64,000 nt of DNA from Brasenia schreberi (GCA_036023115.1 JAYKKT010000086.1:15081501-15145500), one strand, 5' to 3'. Positions 48,254 to 60,188 are shown, counted from the first letter of the stretch. Notes: generated by a model not told the origin, from the sequence alone. Program-made: numbers and translations.

Positions 48254-48475
48254 GTGAGTCTCACACTTATAAAGGATGATACGACACATACTTTACAACT
48301 TATAAAAGATAAAATGAGAGAAACATGCGTAAAGTGGATTGAACATTTAGAGAGACAGCTACATGAAGCTTGGATGAGAAGGTGTGAGAAATCAAAAGGT
48401 GAACACTTTAAGAGGGAGACAAAGGTTTCAAAGTGTTGGAACAATAAAACAACCAACCTTGCTTTTTGGAGTTAA
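48254..48475 (+). mobile_element. RTE LINE 3' fragment
   Basis: The frame carries IKDKMRETCVKWIEHLERQL, equivalent to the RTE C-terminal block [16 protein letters not shown]. It is followed immediately by a second RTE copy in the middle of its reading, so the two are separate insertions or a rearrangement. Confidence 0.75.
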
Positions 48476-48487
48476 ATGTTAATATGT

Positions 48488-50445
48488 AGGTACACCTTCT
48501 GATATGTGGAACAGTATGGCTAAGTATATTAGGAAAGTAACAAAAGATTTATTAGGTGAATCTAAAGGAGGTGTATCTGTACAAATGAAAGCTTGGTGAT
48601 AGAGTAAAGGGGTACAAAGAGCATGTTACAAATTGCATTATGCTTACAAGACTAATGAAACCTGAGAGACTTTTAAGAAAGCAAATAAAGAAGTGAAAAA
48701 AGCCGTTAGTGAAGCAAAAGTTAAAATTTAGGAGGATTTATATAAAAGCTCAACTCAAAAGAATGTTAAAGAGATATTGTTAGTACAATTAAGGCTAGAG
48801 ATAAGAAAATTAAGGATCTTACTTTTTATTAGGTGTATAAAATATGAGGATAAGAAGATTCTAATAGCAAGTGATGATATAAAAATAGATAAAAAAATTA
48901 TTTTCATAAGCTTTTTAATTAAAATATAAGTATTAATATAAACCACAATTTCTACCGTCATATTTAAAAGAATGAAATTAAAGAGGATCATAAACTTATG
49001 AGGATTGGTAAATCTATAGGACCAAACAATATTCCTATAGAAGTATGAAAAATCTTAAGAGAGACGGGTATTACTTGGCTTATAAGATTATTTAATGAAA
49101 TAAAGAAAACTAGGAAAACGTTTGAGGAATAGAGGAAGAGTACGATTATACACACATAAAAGAACATGGATTATACCCACTTTCAAGAACAAGGGAGACA
49201 TTATTAATAACTGTACAAATTATCGAGGTATCAAGTTGATGAGTCATACTATGAAATTATGGGAAAGAATTATTAAACGTATGTTGAAATAAATATTGAG
49301 TACAACAGAGAACCAATTCAAATTCATGGCAAGATCTACTATTCATACTATTCATCTATTGGGACGTCTTATGAAATATTTTAGAATAAAGAAAACCTTC
49401 ACATGATAGCTATTAATCTAGAAAAAACTTATAGGATACCAAGAGATATTCTTTAGAGAACTTTAGAAAAGAGAGATATTTCATTGACATACATCAATCT
49501 TATAGGATGCATATATGATAGTACACAAACATGTATTATGACCTCATGAAATGATAAATTTCTTTGAGGTTAATATTGAATTACATCAAGGATCAACTTT
49601 AAGTCCATATTTATTTGTATTGGTCATTGACAAACTAACAAAACATATTCAAGATAAAGTTTCTTAGTGTATGTTATTTGTACATGACATTGTATTAGTG
49701 GATGGGTCTAAGGAAAAAGTGAATAGAAAATTACAACTATGGAGAGAAACATTAGAAAGTAAAGGCTTTCGACTTAGTAGAACAAATGATAGAATATATG
49801 GAATACAAGTTTGATCATTTGGTTACTTAAAATGACATAGAAATTAAAATTGACATGCATTGCATCCCTTGTAAGAAAAGTTTTAAATATCTAGGGTTAG
49901 TTTTTTAGAGTGAGCAAAATTAATGAAGATGTTATACATTGAATTAATGTAGGTTGGTTAAAATGGAGAAGTACATCTGGTATTTTGGTAAAAGGTAAAT
50001 ATTATAAAGAAGCAATTCAATCCACTATGCTTTGTGGTTTTGAGTGTTGGGCAATTAATTATCAAACATATACAAAAGATATTTGTGACAAAAATGAAGA
50101 TGCTGAGATGAATGAGTGATCATACAAACAAAGACTGTATATGTAACAAGGTTATTAGAAACAAATTGAGAGTGACACAAATAAATGACAAAATAAGAGA
50201 AAATCGTTTAAGATTGTTTGGATGTGTAGAGAGACACCAAAGGAAGCTCCGATAAGAAGGTATGAGAAAATAGATTGTGAAGATGTTAAAACAGGAAGAG
50301 AAAGACCACAAAAGTGTCAGAAGGAAACAATAAAGTATGATTTAACTTATGTTAATGGTTAGCATGACACATGATCGAGTTGTATGGAGACAAAGAATAC
50401 ATGTAGTCAACCCTATCTAATATGGAAAAAGGCTTAATTGTTATT
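48488..50445 (+). mobile_element. 5'-truncated RTE LINE copy, heavily decayed
   Basis: Homology to the 37.3-kb copy starts in the pre-RT region (GTACACCTTCTGATATGTGG) and runs through RT and C-terminus to a degraded TTGTTATTACATAAC tail. The RT block reads MLFVHDIVLVDGS where active copies have FADD. Many stops. Confidence 0.88.
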
Positions 50446-50902
50446 ACATAACATCTGTTTCATTGGCTGGATTTTCCATTTGAGCTTGATCCTACGTATT
50501 TGGTTACTACTGCCTGTTACCATATATTTGTGACATCAACTACATCAGAGCTCTTTTATGAATTCTTTTGAGGTATTACAAGATCATTGAATTTTTGTAT
50601 TGCATAGCATGCACATAACTGACTGGATTTTTTGTTTGAGCTTGAGTGGAGGCTCACTCTATAGAGTGTATAGAAAATAATATTCCTACATGAGATCTAT
50701 CTGCACTAACATATAGTTAGAAGAGCCACGTACCTAACCTTTTATGAGATTATCTGTCACATATTTTGCAGCTCAACCTATTTTGGTCTTATCCTACATT
50801 TGGCTGAAGATAGATCCTCAATTCACGTATGCAAAACCTAGAGCTTTGAGATTTTCTGATACCACTGGTCATAGAGGTCCATGTGTTTGTTTTCTGTTTA
50901 GC
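50446..50902. other. Gene-free stretch left of the RTE 3' fragment
   Basis: No coding or repeat signal that I can support. Confidence 0.35.
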
Positions 50903-50912
50903 CCATGGGATG

Positions 50913-51300
50913 TGACAAAAATGAAGATGTTGAGATGAATGAGTAGTCATACAAGAAAAGACTATATACATAATGAGGTTATTAGAAATAAATTATGTGT
51001 GGCACCAATAGAGGATAAAAATGAGAGAATATTGTTTAAGGTGGTTTGGAGATATAGAAAGAAGATCAAAAGAAGAACCTGTAAGAAGGTATGAAAAACT
51101 AGATTTTGAAAGTATTAAAAGAGGTATAGGACGACCACAAAAGTATTGGGAAGAAACAATAAAGAATGATCTAGCTTATTATGAGTTAACTGGTAACATG
51201 ACACATGATAGAGCTCTGTGGAAGCAAAGAATCCATGTAGTCGACCCCGTCTAGTATGGGAAAATGCTTAGTGGTTGTTGTAGTTGTAGTTGTTGTTAGT
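50913..51300 (+). mobile_element. 5'-truncated RTE LINE insertion with TSD
   Basis: This is the 3' ~388 bp of the RTE. It carries [17 protein letters not shown] and IERRSKEEPVRRYEKLDFE sequence and a GTTGTAGTTGTAGTTGTTG tail. CCATGGGATG occurs just before (50903-50912) and just after (51301-51310), a clear target duplication made by target-primed reverse transcription. Confidence 0.92.
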
Positions 51301-51310
51301 CCATGGGATG

Positions 51311-51491
51311 ACATCTTAGTTAATTTGACATCCTTCTAAGGAGAAATAAAGGACGTCCTTCTGTGTAGTTATGTTTGATATAGAGTTCTATATGAATTGT
51401 ATCTCATGTTTATATGTGATGATTATATTGTTTTTCTTCATGAATTACTTGTATCTTCAACCCTATGGTGAACCGCTGGCCTTAAACACAG
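51311..51491 (+). other. Sequence upstream of the eRF3 fragment, intron-like
   Basis: AT-rich, ending in a splice acceptor (AACACAG at 51485-51491) directly before eRF3-like coding sequence. It is likely the remaining part of the intron that the RTE fragment entered. Confidence 0.5.
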
Positions 51492-51785
51492 GATGCCAAT
51501 TATTGATAAATTTAAAAACATGGTTACAATTGTTATAGGTAAGATAGAGCCTGGATCAATTCGTGAAGGTGACAGTCTACTGGTCATGCACAATAAGGTC
51601 TTTTCCTTTTCAATTTTCTTTTGCTCCTAACTTCTGTGGCAACATGATCTTCACTTGGACCTATGCCGCTTTACATTTATTTTTCAGGCTAATGTGAAAG
51701 TGTTGGGGATATATTGTGATGAAAATAAAGTGAGGTGTGCATGAGGAAGAGGATATTTTGGGTAGATTTGTTCTTTTAAGTGTTG
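51492..51785 (+). pseudogene. Fragment of a translation release factor eRF3 (GSPT/SUP35-type) gene
   Basis: eRF3 is the GTPase partner of eRF1 in translation termination. Two exons remain, with intron 51598-51687 (GT...TTTTTCAG). Exon one (51492-51597) reads MPIIDKFKNMVTIVIGKIEP, then GSIREGDSLLVMHNK. Exon two (51688-51785) reads ANVKVLGIYCDENKVRCA, then a stop, and further DILGRFVLLSV in another frame. This is domain 2 (beta-barrel) of eRF3, in the order of the plant protein. About a dozen residues between the RCA and the acidic block are deleted, with frame loss and a TGA. The retained intron shows a DNA-level duplicate or a decayed gene, not a retrocopy. The G domain and the C-terminal third are not found nearby. 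Confidence 0.85.
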
Positions 51786-53684
51786 GTAAGTATTGAACTC
51801 TTAAGATTTTGTATGTGCTCGGGATGATTGTTATGCATCACCTAATTTACCATTGAGATCACTCTAATTGGTGGTACAGTGTTGCCTCTCTCATCATTGT
51901 ACACTCTTAAAAATTTATATGTTTATGAAAAACCGGTGCCTTCTAAATTTTCAAACTGTTATTTGGTATTGTTAATATAGGGTCAGTTTTCCTATCATCA
52001 ACACTTTATGTTTGTTTTATAGGGTCAATTTTGTAAGCAGTGGATGGCCACTCTCAGCCACATCACTAACAACAACTATGAAATGTGGCATGAGATCGTA
52101 TGTTATAAAAAATTAAACATTATTAAAACTATTTTTCTGTTTTCGAAAAGCATACATGCATCTCCTAAATAAAAGTAAATATGGATGTTAAAAAGGAAAG
52201 CCTAGAGTGGTAAACTCAAAAGACGAAAAGCCATGTATAAATATACAGAACATATACATAACACGAAAAGTGATTCTTACTCATAGTCTTCTAATAAAAC
52301 CCTTTGCGGGTAACCTACAAATCATACACACTGATGTTTTTCTATTCTATTACAAACAGGAAATACAAGAAAGCAATAAAAACCAAAAAAGAAGAAAACA
52401 TAGGGGACAAAAGGCTTTTGATGCAGAAACAATCGAAAACCAGACGGTTTTAACAACCTTGGTCATCCCCAACATCTGGTATTAGAGCCTCTTTGAGCTC
52501 TGTGACAACCCCAACAGGTACATAGTTTTGCAAATAAAAAAAAATTGTGTTAGAGAGAAGCTGAAAAAAGTTTTCTAGTGTGATTAAATTTTTCTAAAAG
52601 AAAAATATGGAAAAGAGAAAATGAAAGCAAGACAGTTCGAAGCCACCCGATCAAGGTGGCCTAAGGCAAGTCAAGTACTTGAAAGGCACAACTTGAATAA
52701 AACAGAGGCTAAACCGAGGTGACCAGAGGCCAAGCTGAGGCAGCTAGAGGCCAAGCCAAGGCAGAAAAGGCTCGAGGCAGAAAAGACCGAAGGCAGGAAA
52801 AAGCCTGAGGCGAAAAAGGTCGGAGGTAGAAAAGATATGAGACAAAAAAGGTTGGAGATGAAATGGACTGGGAAGGGCGGTGGCAGAGCCTCCCTCCTCT
52901 CCCTCTCAATCTCTCTGTATATAAATCTACGAAAACCTCAGTTTTACAAAACACACGGGCGACAAAATTGTGGGTGGAAAACCGTTTTGGGATAAGAAGT
53001 TTTTTTTTGCCACCCTAAAGCCTTGTTAGAAAACCGTATATAAATCACCAAAAACCTTAGTTTTACTGAAATGTCCAAATATTTTGGGATGAAAAGATAA
53101 TTATACCCTTGTCAAAGTAAACAAGTTTTTTCTACTCTCTCATAGTATGCGAAACTACAAAATACTAGGGTATAGATTTATTGTTTTGCCCCTAAACATT
53201 TCAAGAAATTGCATAACCAGGTTTTTTGTGATTTTACGGATATAGCTCTATTAGCTTTATAAAATATCCGTTATACCACCCTAAAAAAGTACAAAAATGC
53301 CCTTATACTTTCAGCGAAATGCCTGAACAATAACTTTTCACATTTAGTTCTGGTTTTTTCAATTTTTTTTTCAGAATGTTACATGCAGGTTAAATAAACT
53401 ACAGAACAGTGTCTGAAAATATTTACTCCCCAGTTTTATAGTATTTCCAAAATGGTTCATGTAAGTTAAATAAAATATAGTACAAACTCATGATATATTT
53501 ACTAATTAGTAGTTAGAACTTATGGATATTACATTTTAGGTGTTTGGCTAAATTTTGTGGTTCTTTATGAAATGTCTTATGTAAATCTATCTGATGCATG
53601 TTTTTATGTTTTCTATCTTAAATTGTATAGACTCTCTACTTTTGTCTCTACCAAAAGTTTAGAAGGAGTTAACTTTATATATAA
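51786..53684. other. Gene-free stretch with PBS-like and LTR-like hints
   Basis: TGGTATTAGAGCC at 52477-52489 resembles an initiator-tRNA-Met primer site and directly follows a CCCCAACA end. An LTR could therefore end at 52474, but I cannot find its start. TGTATATAAATC near 52917 could be a TATA element. The stretch has no coding signal. Confidence 0.35.
52690..52865. repeat. Degenerate ~17-bp tandem repeat
   Basis: Units of the type GAGGCAGAAAAGRCYG recur about every 16-18 bp with drift. The style is like the repeat at 20415-20545. Confidence 0.75.
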
Positions 53685-55421
53685 TTATAAGATAGTACAA
53701 TCATCAATAAAGAAAATAAAGTATTTCTGACCAAACAACAAAGTAACAGGACTAGGGCCCCAAATATCTGAATGGAGAAGTTCAAAAGGCTGAGATAGTC
53801 TAGAGTCACTCAATGGATTAGCGGCTCTTTGATGTTTCCCAAGCTGACAGACTTTACAGTCAAACTGATGTTTATTGACTCTAAGATTAGACAGAACATA
53901 AGAAAGTTTTGACACAGGTAAATGACCAAGACAACAATGCCAAAGTCGAATCTCTTAATCTTGTATTGTTGCTGACGAAGCTTTATAAGTAGTTCCATAC
54001 TGAGGATGATCTTCCAAAATGTATAAGCCCCTTTGTAGTCTACCATGATCAAAGACTTTCCCCGTCTTCAGATCTTGAAATACACAATCAATAGGAGTAA
54101 AAGTTATACTGCATTTCATGGTACATGTCAACGAACTGATAGAAAGTAGATTTATTGGAAAACTGGAAACATGATAGACTGATGTTAAATTAGCAAAACA
54201 AGTGGGCACACTTCCTTGTCCAACCATATTTGAGTAAGAGCCATCTGCTAACTTAATAGATTCTTATTTTGGGAGAAGTTTGTACTCTAAAAAATAAGAT
54301 GATTCTTCTACCATATGATATGTTGCACCTGAATCAATAATCTAAGTCTTTGAATTAGAATAAGAGGAGTTATCCTTCACAATGTGAGTGGCCTGAGCTA
54401 CTGGTGCATGAGAGGTAGATGGTTAAGACTGTACAGATAGCCTTGTCTCGAGTCCTTCTATTCTTTTAATAAGTTCTAGCATTTCATCTGTATTAGACAT
54501 AGTAGTATTCTCAGCTGAATGAGTAGAGTGATTTCTGTTTTTATAATATTCTGGTTTGCCATGTAATTCTCAACAGTATTCTTTAGTGTGTCTTGATTTT
54601 CTATAATGGGAACAGATGAGTTTTTCCTTTTCTTCAGGTTGAAATCTTTCATGTCCTCATCCACAACCTTGATATCCTCCTCTTCCACGGTAATGTGAAC
54701 TTTCCCCTTTGGTTTGGAGTGCATGCTGATTAGTAACAGGATTATTATTCTTCTCAAGATGTCTTCAATCATCTTCTCTTATTAATAATGAATATACTAT
54801 TCCCAATGGAGGTAATTCATCACTTCCCAAGACATTGAACTTTATTGATTCATATTCTGAATTTACACCCCACAGTAAGTCAAATACCTTTTTCTTTTCT
54901 GTCTCTGCATTTCTTTCAATTTGACATGAGAGGCACTTGATATTTGTATAGTACTGAAGTTCATCCCAAAGTCCTCGAAGGTCTACATAATAGTCACTGA
55001 TAGAATGTGAGCCTTGTTTACAATTTCTGATCTTTTCCAAGATTTCATATTCTTTTGCCACATTTTTCTTCTTAAAATAAGTTTCAGATACAACACACCA
55101 AATTTCATAAGCTGATTCAAGAAACATGGAGGTTTTCGCTATTGATGGAATCATGGACTGTAGTAACCAAGACGAAATCAGTGAATCTTCTCAATACTAA
55201 ACAAGATAAAGAGGATCATTTATGTCTGGAATAGGTGTCTGACCAATAAGATGAGTCCATCTCCCCCTTGCTATAATAGCCAGTTCCACAGAACGAGACC
55301 ATTCCAGATAATTTCTTCCATCTAATTTTATTGTTGTAATCTAAAAACTTTCTCCTTTTTCATTCATGGCTTGTTGGGTCATCATGACTGAAGTTTCAAT
55401 TGCCTTGCCTTTACTTGCCAT
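53685..55421 (-). pseudogene. Ty1/copia gag to integrase remnant
   Basis: The minus strand holds, in order: a gag start at 55421 (MASKGKAIE) with LDGRNYLEWSRSVELAI; a UBN2-type gag with EYEILEKIRNCKQGSHSISD and VDLRGLWDEL; a zinc knuckle CSHYRKSRHTKEYC (one Cys reads Tyr) near 54.58-54.62 kb; a pre-integrase part with FPINLLSISSLT and TGKVFDHGRLQRGLY; and the integrase start CQLGKHQR, PFELLHSDIWGPS and YFIFFIDD. Gag-integrase order with integrase before RT defines copia. It ends abruptly near 53685; RT, RNase H and the 3' LTR are missing. Stops and frameshifts are present. Confidence 0.88.
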
Positions 55422-55992
55422 AGATATTCAAACAATAAAAGAAAAAACTAAAGTCTATCTTCTGCACCACTTTAATTGATTCGAACCTCCAATAAGTATC
55501 AAAATTAAAAAATGATTAGGTATGAGAAAGTCGCCTCTAAGCATATGTCCATGATGAGTACTCTTCCAAGAATTGCAATAGGTACTACTAAATAATGAAG
55601 TCCACAAGTTCATGATATTAAGATGTACCAATTCACAAGTTCACTGATATTAAGATGTACCAAATAAGGAGTTTCTGAAAGTCCTGAATTCAATCACAAT
55701 GTCAAACTGCACCAAAGAAATGAATATGTAATAAAAATATGTTTACACGATCTTGATGATAATATTCACGTTCCCGATATTAAACCCAAATCGGCCTCTC
55801 AATATCACAAACAACCAAACTGATCTTGATGAATTTTTTTCCTTTCAACTGATATTCATGTCCAACACAAACTGATATAACAATAAAATGGAAGCTGATA
55901 CCTAGATATTTTCTTCCAACTGATTTTCCCTTAGTGATCCAACGCAATCTTCGTACTTTCAACAAGAAAAAAATAGAATTCCCCCCCTAATA

Positions 55993-56005
55993 GGCTCTGA
56001 TACCA
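55993..56005 (-). other. Primer binding site of the copia remnant
   Basis: On the minus strand TGGTATCAGAGCC is a perfect match to the initiator tRNA-Met complement. It lies about 570 bp upstream of the gag start, so a 5' LTR should lie above 56006; its far end could not be found. Confidence 0.88.
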
Positions 56006-56282
56006 TAATAGAAAAATAATCACATTCATTAAGATAAGCAAACTTATAAAACTTGGCAAATTGGAGGCATTCCTCTAATCTGCCCAAAAGTACAGATATC
56101 GGCCACCCTCTGCAGTCGTCCAGACTCTTCTTAATAATTCAACCAAACCCTAATCACTACTACTTATACCCTATCTAACTTGAATTCTTAAACTGCTCCT
56201 AATTAGTACTAATTACTACTAAAGAGACATAAACTATAAATAATGTGAAATACATTAAAAGACTGCACGTTAACATCCTTTA

Positions 56283-56288
<6 letters not shown>

Positions 56289-56374
<86 letters not shown>
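56289..56374. repeat. (AT)n microsatellite
   Basis: About 43 AT units followed by a short GA run. It probably lies inside or next to the copia 5' LTR. Confidence 0.97.
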
Positions 56375-56378
<4 letters not shown>

Positions 56379-56658
56379 ATGGAGAGAGAGAGTATAGTCC
56401 ATGCATACACTCATCCATATCCAAATCTACTTAAATATCTCAGTTGTTCAATTGTTGAGATCAACGTTTGAAATCTTTAAAGCAAAATGCAAAATAGCAT
56501 TAGGTGCACTAAATGTACCTTATAAAAAGTATATATTAGTATTTTTTGCTTCTTTTAATTAAAAACCCAATCATTCGTCTTAGAGACAAGACGGTTGGGA
56601 TTTTTAAGGATGTTTAAGCATAAACGAGTGTGCATATTTACCACATTATATATATATA

Positions 56659-56700
56659 TGTATGGGAAAAGGCTTAGTTGTAGTAGTAGTAATAGTAGTA
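56659..56700 (+). mobile_element. Minimal RTE LINE 3' end
   Basis: GTATGGGAAAAGGCTTAGTT followed by GTAGTAGTAGTAAT. This is the RTE 3' terminus plus tail and nothing more, between two short AT repeats. Confidence 0.7.
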
Positions 56701-58957
56701 TATATATATATATATATGTTAGTATTTATCATGGTGTACAAGATCGGTAATGCACACCTGATGATGGATCAGATTGATGAACTACTATGTTCATGATATC
56801 AAGACAACCTGTTCGTAGTTTTCTCAAAAATAGGGTTGTCAATAAATCTACAACAAAAGTATAGAATAAATTTTAATACCATCAAAGAATCCAACTTCTT
56901 ACGATACCAAGAAGACAAGATAGAGGAGACTATTTATATCTGTTCATCAATTAACTCTAAACACAAAAAGTACTGGTACATCAATGCTTAAAAGACATCA
57001 TATTTATTTTATATATTATAAAAACTTATTGCATTAACTAAAACAATTAGTACCTAAAGTAGAGTATCCTAATTACTAATCTATTGTTAAGCTGTTGTAC
57101 TTCAATGCTCGAAGCTTTTGTCAATCATCTACAAATAAGTCAGTGTCCCTACAACTCAAGCACTCACTGACTCTATAAATATCACTAACAACTACATAAT
57201 TTCAGCTGAAACCTTTATCCCTTGTTTTGTCTTGATAAAGCGTGTATCAATATGTTACAAATATTACAATAACACTCAAGCTCCTTCATGTGAGAACAAT
57301 GAAGTGTACATCCATCCGAATACTAAGAATTTCATGAATATCATGTATAATGATAGTCATCTTGTCCTACAACATTTGATATTATTAGTCTGGTTGTCAC
57401 AGTTCGATAAAAAAACCGTATAAGAAGTGGTGTAATACCTCGTACACCTAGTTTCCATGCATATACAGTCTAGACCAATAGACAAATCTCTTTCCAATTG
57501 GTCTGATGTATAACTTTACCGTCATAGATCGTCATATTCCACTTCTGTACTACTTTCAACCGTGTGTGGGTAGTGATCACATCTGAACATATTTTGCATA
57601 TTTATAAACTATTTATCGATCACAATCATATTTAAGAAAGAAAAGTAATCTTTCAAGCTTATATTTAGAATTTACTTGATTCTTTTACCCTTATAAATGA
57701 TATAACCTACAAATCTAGGAAGTGAATCTGGAATAAGAGAGGGATTGACTTCATCATCCTCTACAAAATCAGTATCATCACTTTCTACTGCACCAAAATC
57801 TCAATCATACTTTTATTAAGGATGCGAAGGACCGGCCTTATCATCACATGTTAATGTAGCAGTATTGGCAACATCTGCTACATCATCTCCATAAAAATCG
57901 ACCCTCAATTAGAGATCATCTTTCTTTGACGACCAGGTTATCTCTTTTATTCGCTTCGAACCACGAATGTATCTTTTGTATACAATTATCTTAGCATGTT
58001 TTGGTATTTCTAATGCAGTAAATATATGCACCTCTAGTTGTTCACGACTAGTGATATATGGAAAAAGAAATTAATTATTTAGAAAAAATATAAGTGAAGA
58101 AAACAAATGCAACCTTGTATGCCTCAAGAAGAAGCAAGTGCGCTTGTGGTATTGTCTACCTCAACAAGCGAATGTACCTAAGGGCACGCTTACCTCAACA
58201 AGTGGATGTGCCCCGTGGCGTGTCCATCTCCTATGGCAAGTTTATCTCAAAACGTGAATATGTCATTAGGCACATGAGTATGTTAGAACAGACACACTCT
58301 GTGGAGAGGGAGAGGGAGAGGGAGAGAAGAAGCCGAAACTACATTGATGGTGGTGGTGCCTAGGGGAAACGAACCTAGAGGTAACAATTGTTGTATCGAT
58401 GGAGGAGGAGTCGGACAACATTTCTGGTTCTCTGTACCCCTCATACTATTTGGTTTCTTTGGGGATTAGGCACCGCAAAAGGATACCCCAAAGATCATGT
58501 GCATAGCTCATGTCCATTAGCTGGCTTTATAATCATCGATATGAACTTAGTTATTGTAGACGTGAGACAATCAATGGTGCACATATTGTGAACGTAAGTT
58601 CCCAGTTATCAATCAAGATTTTATCAAATAATACATTGTCATCCAATACAGCAATATCATTTTATTTCTCATAAGTCGCACCCATCTTTTTCTTACATGA
58701 AAAGCGGATCTATACCAAGCCCAGGTGGGGCGTCCGCCGCATCCCCAAATAAGAAAAAGAAAAAGATATAGCCCAGGATTGGACCCTTGGGCTATGGTAC
58801 TTCATCCCATTCTAAACAGTTCGTCCACACGAAAGGAACTTCTAGATCCGCTGCTTACTTACATCGTTCATCGCCTGAACCAAGCAAACGTAAAAGCGAA
58901 GAGGAATACACTACATTGATTAGAAGACACCGCAGACCAGACTGAATTGAGTCTGCA
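56701..58957. other. Gene-free stretch downstream of the LRX gene
   Basis: No supported gene. Short minus-strand open frames at 57.7-58.0 kb are acidic and may be a decayed transposon protein, but no diagnostic motif was seen. GA-rich text lies at 58300-58330. The part from 58.68 to 58.93 kb is the likely 3' UTR side of the LRX gene. Confidence 0.35.
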
Positions 58958-60091
58958 TCATGGCCATGGGTAGTACGGCACGGGTGCTGGTGCCGGTGGC
59001 AACTGGGTCGCATCGCACCTTATTGATTGACAGTTGATATGGTGGCTGAGGAATGCCTCACACTCTTCAAACGTCCGTTGATGTGGCCGGTAGTGGAGGC
59101 AGTTTTCCCGGTCATCGGATAGGGGCAGTTTCAGGCAACTCCATGGCTCACCATAGAAGTAATTATATGAGAACGTGAAGTTCCTGAGTCTTGGAAGCTC
59201 ACATATGCTCTCCGGGATCTCACCGGATAGTTTGTTATGGGCCACATTGAGCTGCTCCAGCCTCTTCAAGCATCCTATGCTTTCGGGTAATGGACCTGTA
59301 AACTCATTGTACCCGAGATCCAGAACCGTTAGGTTCTTCAACTGCCCAATTTCCTCAGGAATACAAGAAGTCAATGAGTTGTTGAGTAGCAAGATCTCCT
59401 CAAGCGAGACCATCTTTCCTATGGACTTGGGCAGACACCCCTTTACGTTGTTGTTGGCAAGTACCACTACCGACACCGGCGAGTTTCCGATATTTTCCGG
59501 GATCTTCGTCGCAAACTTGTTATTGTTCACAAACAATGCATCCAGTTTCAAGTCGAAGAGTTTCGAGGGGAGGCTACCTTCAAATCGGTTGAACCGGATG
59601 TCCAGAAATTTGAGTGAAGGAAGTGATAGGAGTACACTTGGGAATTCACCACTTAACTGGTTGTTGCTCACGTCGAGCTCGAAGAGTAGGTGCAGGTGCA
59701 CAAAGGACTCTGGGATCGTGCCACAGAACCGATTTGAATTGATATGGAACAGTGCTAGGTCAGTCAGTAAGCCTAGCGCTTCCGGCAATGAGCCTGCAAT
59801 GTTCTTGTGATTGAGGTCTATGCCGGCTACAACCATGGTGCAATTGTCGTCGAGGGCTGGAGCGCAGTAGATTCCAGTGTATTTGCAGACATCGTACCCG
59901 ACCCAGTTGGCGGTCACGTTCTTAGGGTCGGAGTAGATGACTTCCTTCCATGCCTGGAGTGCTGTGTAAGCGTTAAGGAGTCTAGGGTTGGGCAGGGCAG
60001 CCATGGAAGCAAATGGAAAGGTGAAGAGAACGAGGAACAGAAAAGATAGCAAATGAACAGAGGACTCCATTCTTGCTGATCGTTGGTGCAT
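58958..60091 (-). CDS. LRX-type leucine-rich repeat protein lacking the extensin domain
   Basis: This intronless open frame of 377 residues encodes a secreted protein. It has a signal peptide (MESSVHLLSFLFLVLFTFPF onward to about residue 32; the second Met at residue 8, 60070, may be the real start). Next comes the LRX N-terminal domain with LLNAYTALQAWKEVIYSDP and the paired cysteines of DVCKYTGIYC, then about ten LRRs (residues ~90-310: GIDLNHKNIAGSLPEAL, ELDVSNNQLSGEFP, LEQLNVAHNKLSGEIP). A Cys-rich cap WSCLKLPLSDDRENC to HINCQSIRC follows. It ends with a short proline tail PPAPAPVPYYPWP in place of the long SPPPP extensin region of classical LRX proteins. LRX proteins bind RALF peptides and help cell-wall integrity sensing. 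A member without the extensin part probably lacks wall anchoring. The family match is strong; the precise paralogue is open. Confidence 0.92.
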   Translation of the reverse strand: MHQRSARMESSVHLLSFLFLVLFTFPFASMAALPNPRLLNAYTALQAWKEVIYSDPKNVTANWVGYDVCKYTGIYCAPALDDNCTMVVAGIDLNHKNIAGSLPEALGLLTDLALFHINSNRFCGTIPESFVHLHLLFELDVSNNQLSGEFPSVLLSLPSLKFLDIRFNRFEGSLPSKLFDLKLDALFVNNNKFATKIPENIGNSPVSVVVLANNNVKGCLPKSIGKMVSLEEILLLNNSLTSCIPEEIGQLKNLTVLDLGYNEFTGPLPESIGCLKRLEQLNVAHNKLSGEIPESICELPRLRNFTFSYNYFYGEPWSCLKLPLSDDRENCLHYRPHQRTFEECEAFLSHHINCQSIRCDATQLPPAPAPVPYYPWP

Positions 60092-60094
60092 GAA

Positions 60095-60096
<2 letters not shown>

Positions 60097-60144
<48 letters not shown>
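60097..60144. repeat. (GA)n microsatellite in the LRX 5' leader
   Basis: About 24 units, which read (CT)n on the gene strand, directly upstream of the first ATG (5 bp away). It lies between the TATA element and the start codon, so it is probably transcribed. Confidence 0.95.
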
Positions 60145-60148
<4 letters not shown>

Positions 60149-60188
60149 ACCGAATAGTATGAATATGAAAATTCAACCAATTGAAGCT

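Noticed and set aside
51701..52474. An LTR from TGTTGGGGAT to ATCCCCAACA, with perfect inverted ends and a PBS-like site after it
   Set aside because: The TGTTGGGGAT start lies inside an eRF3 exon (the VLGIYCDE block), so the inverted ends are a coincidence on the left side.
57700..58000. Acidic minus-strand frame as a CACTA-type transposase end
   Set aside because: I could not find a diagnostic motif, so the similarity is only in composition.
58690..58780. A tRNA-like or SINE-like text (AAGCCCAGGTGGGGCGTCC)
   Set aside because: No B-box at the right distance and no target duplication; too weak to list.
59175..59810. A 211-residue open frame on the plus strand
   Set aside because: It is the exact antisense of the LRX coding frame and has no family match; the LRR repeat pattern keeps stops rare on both strands.
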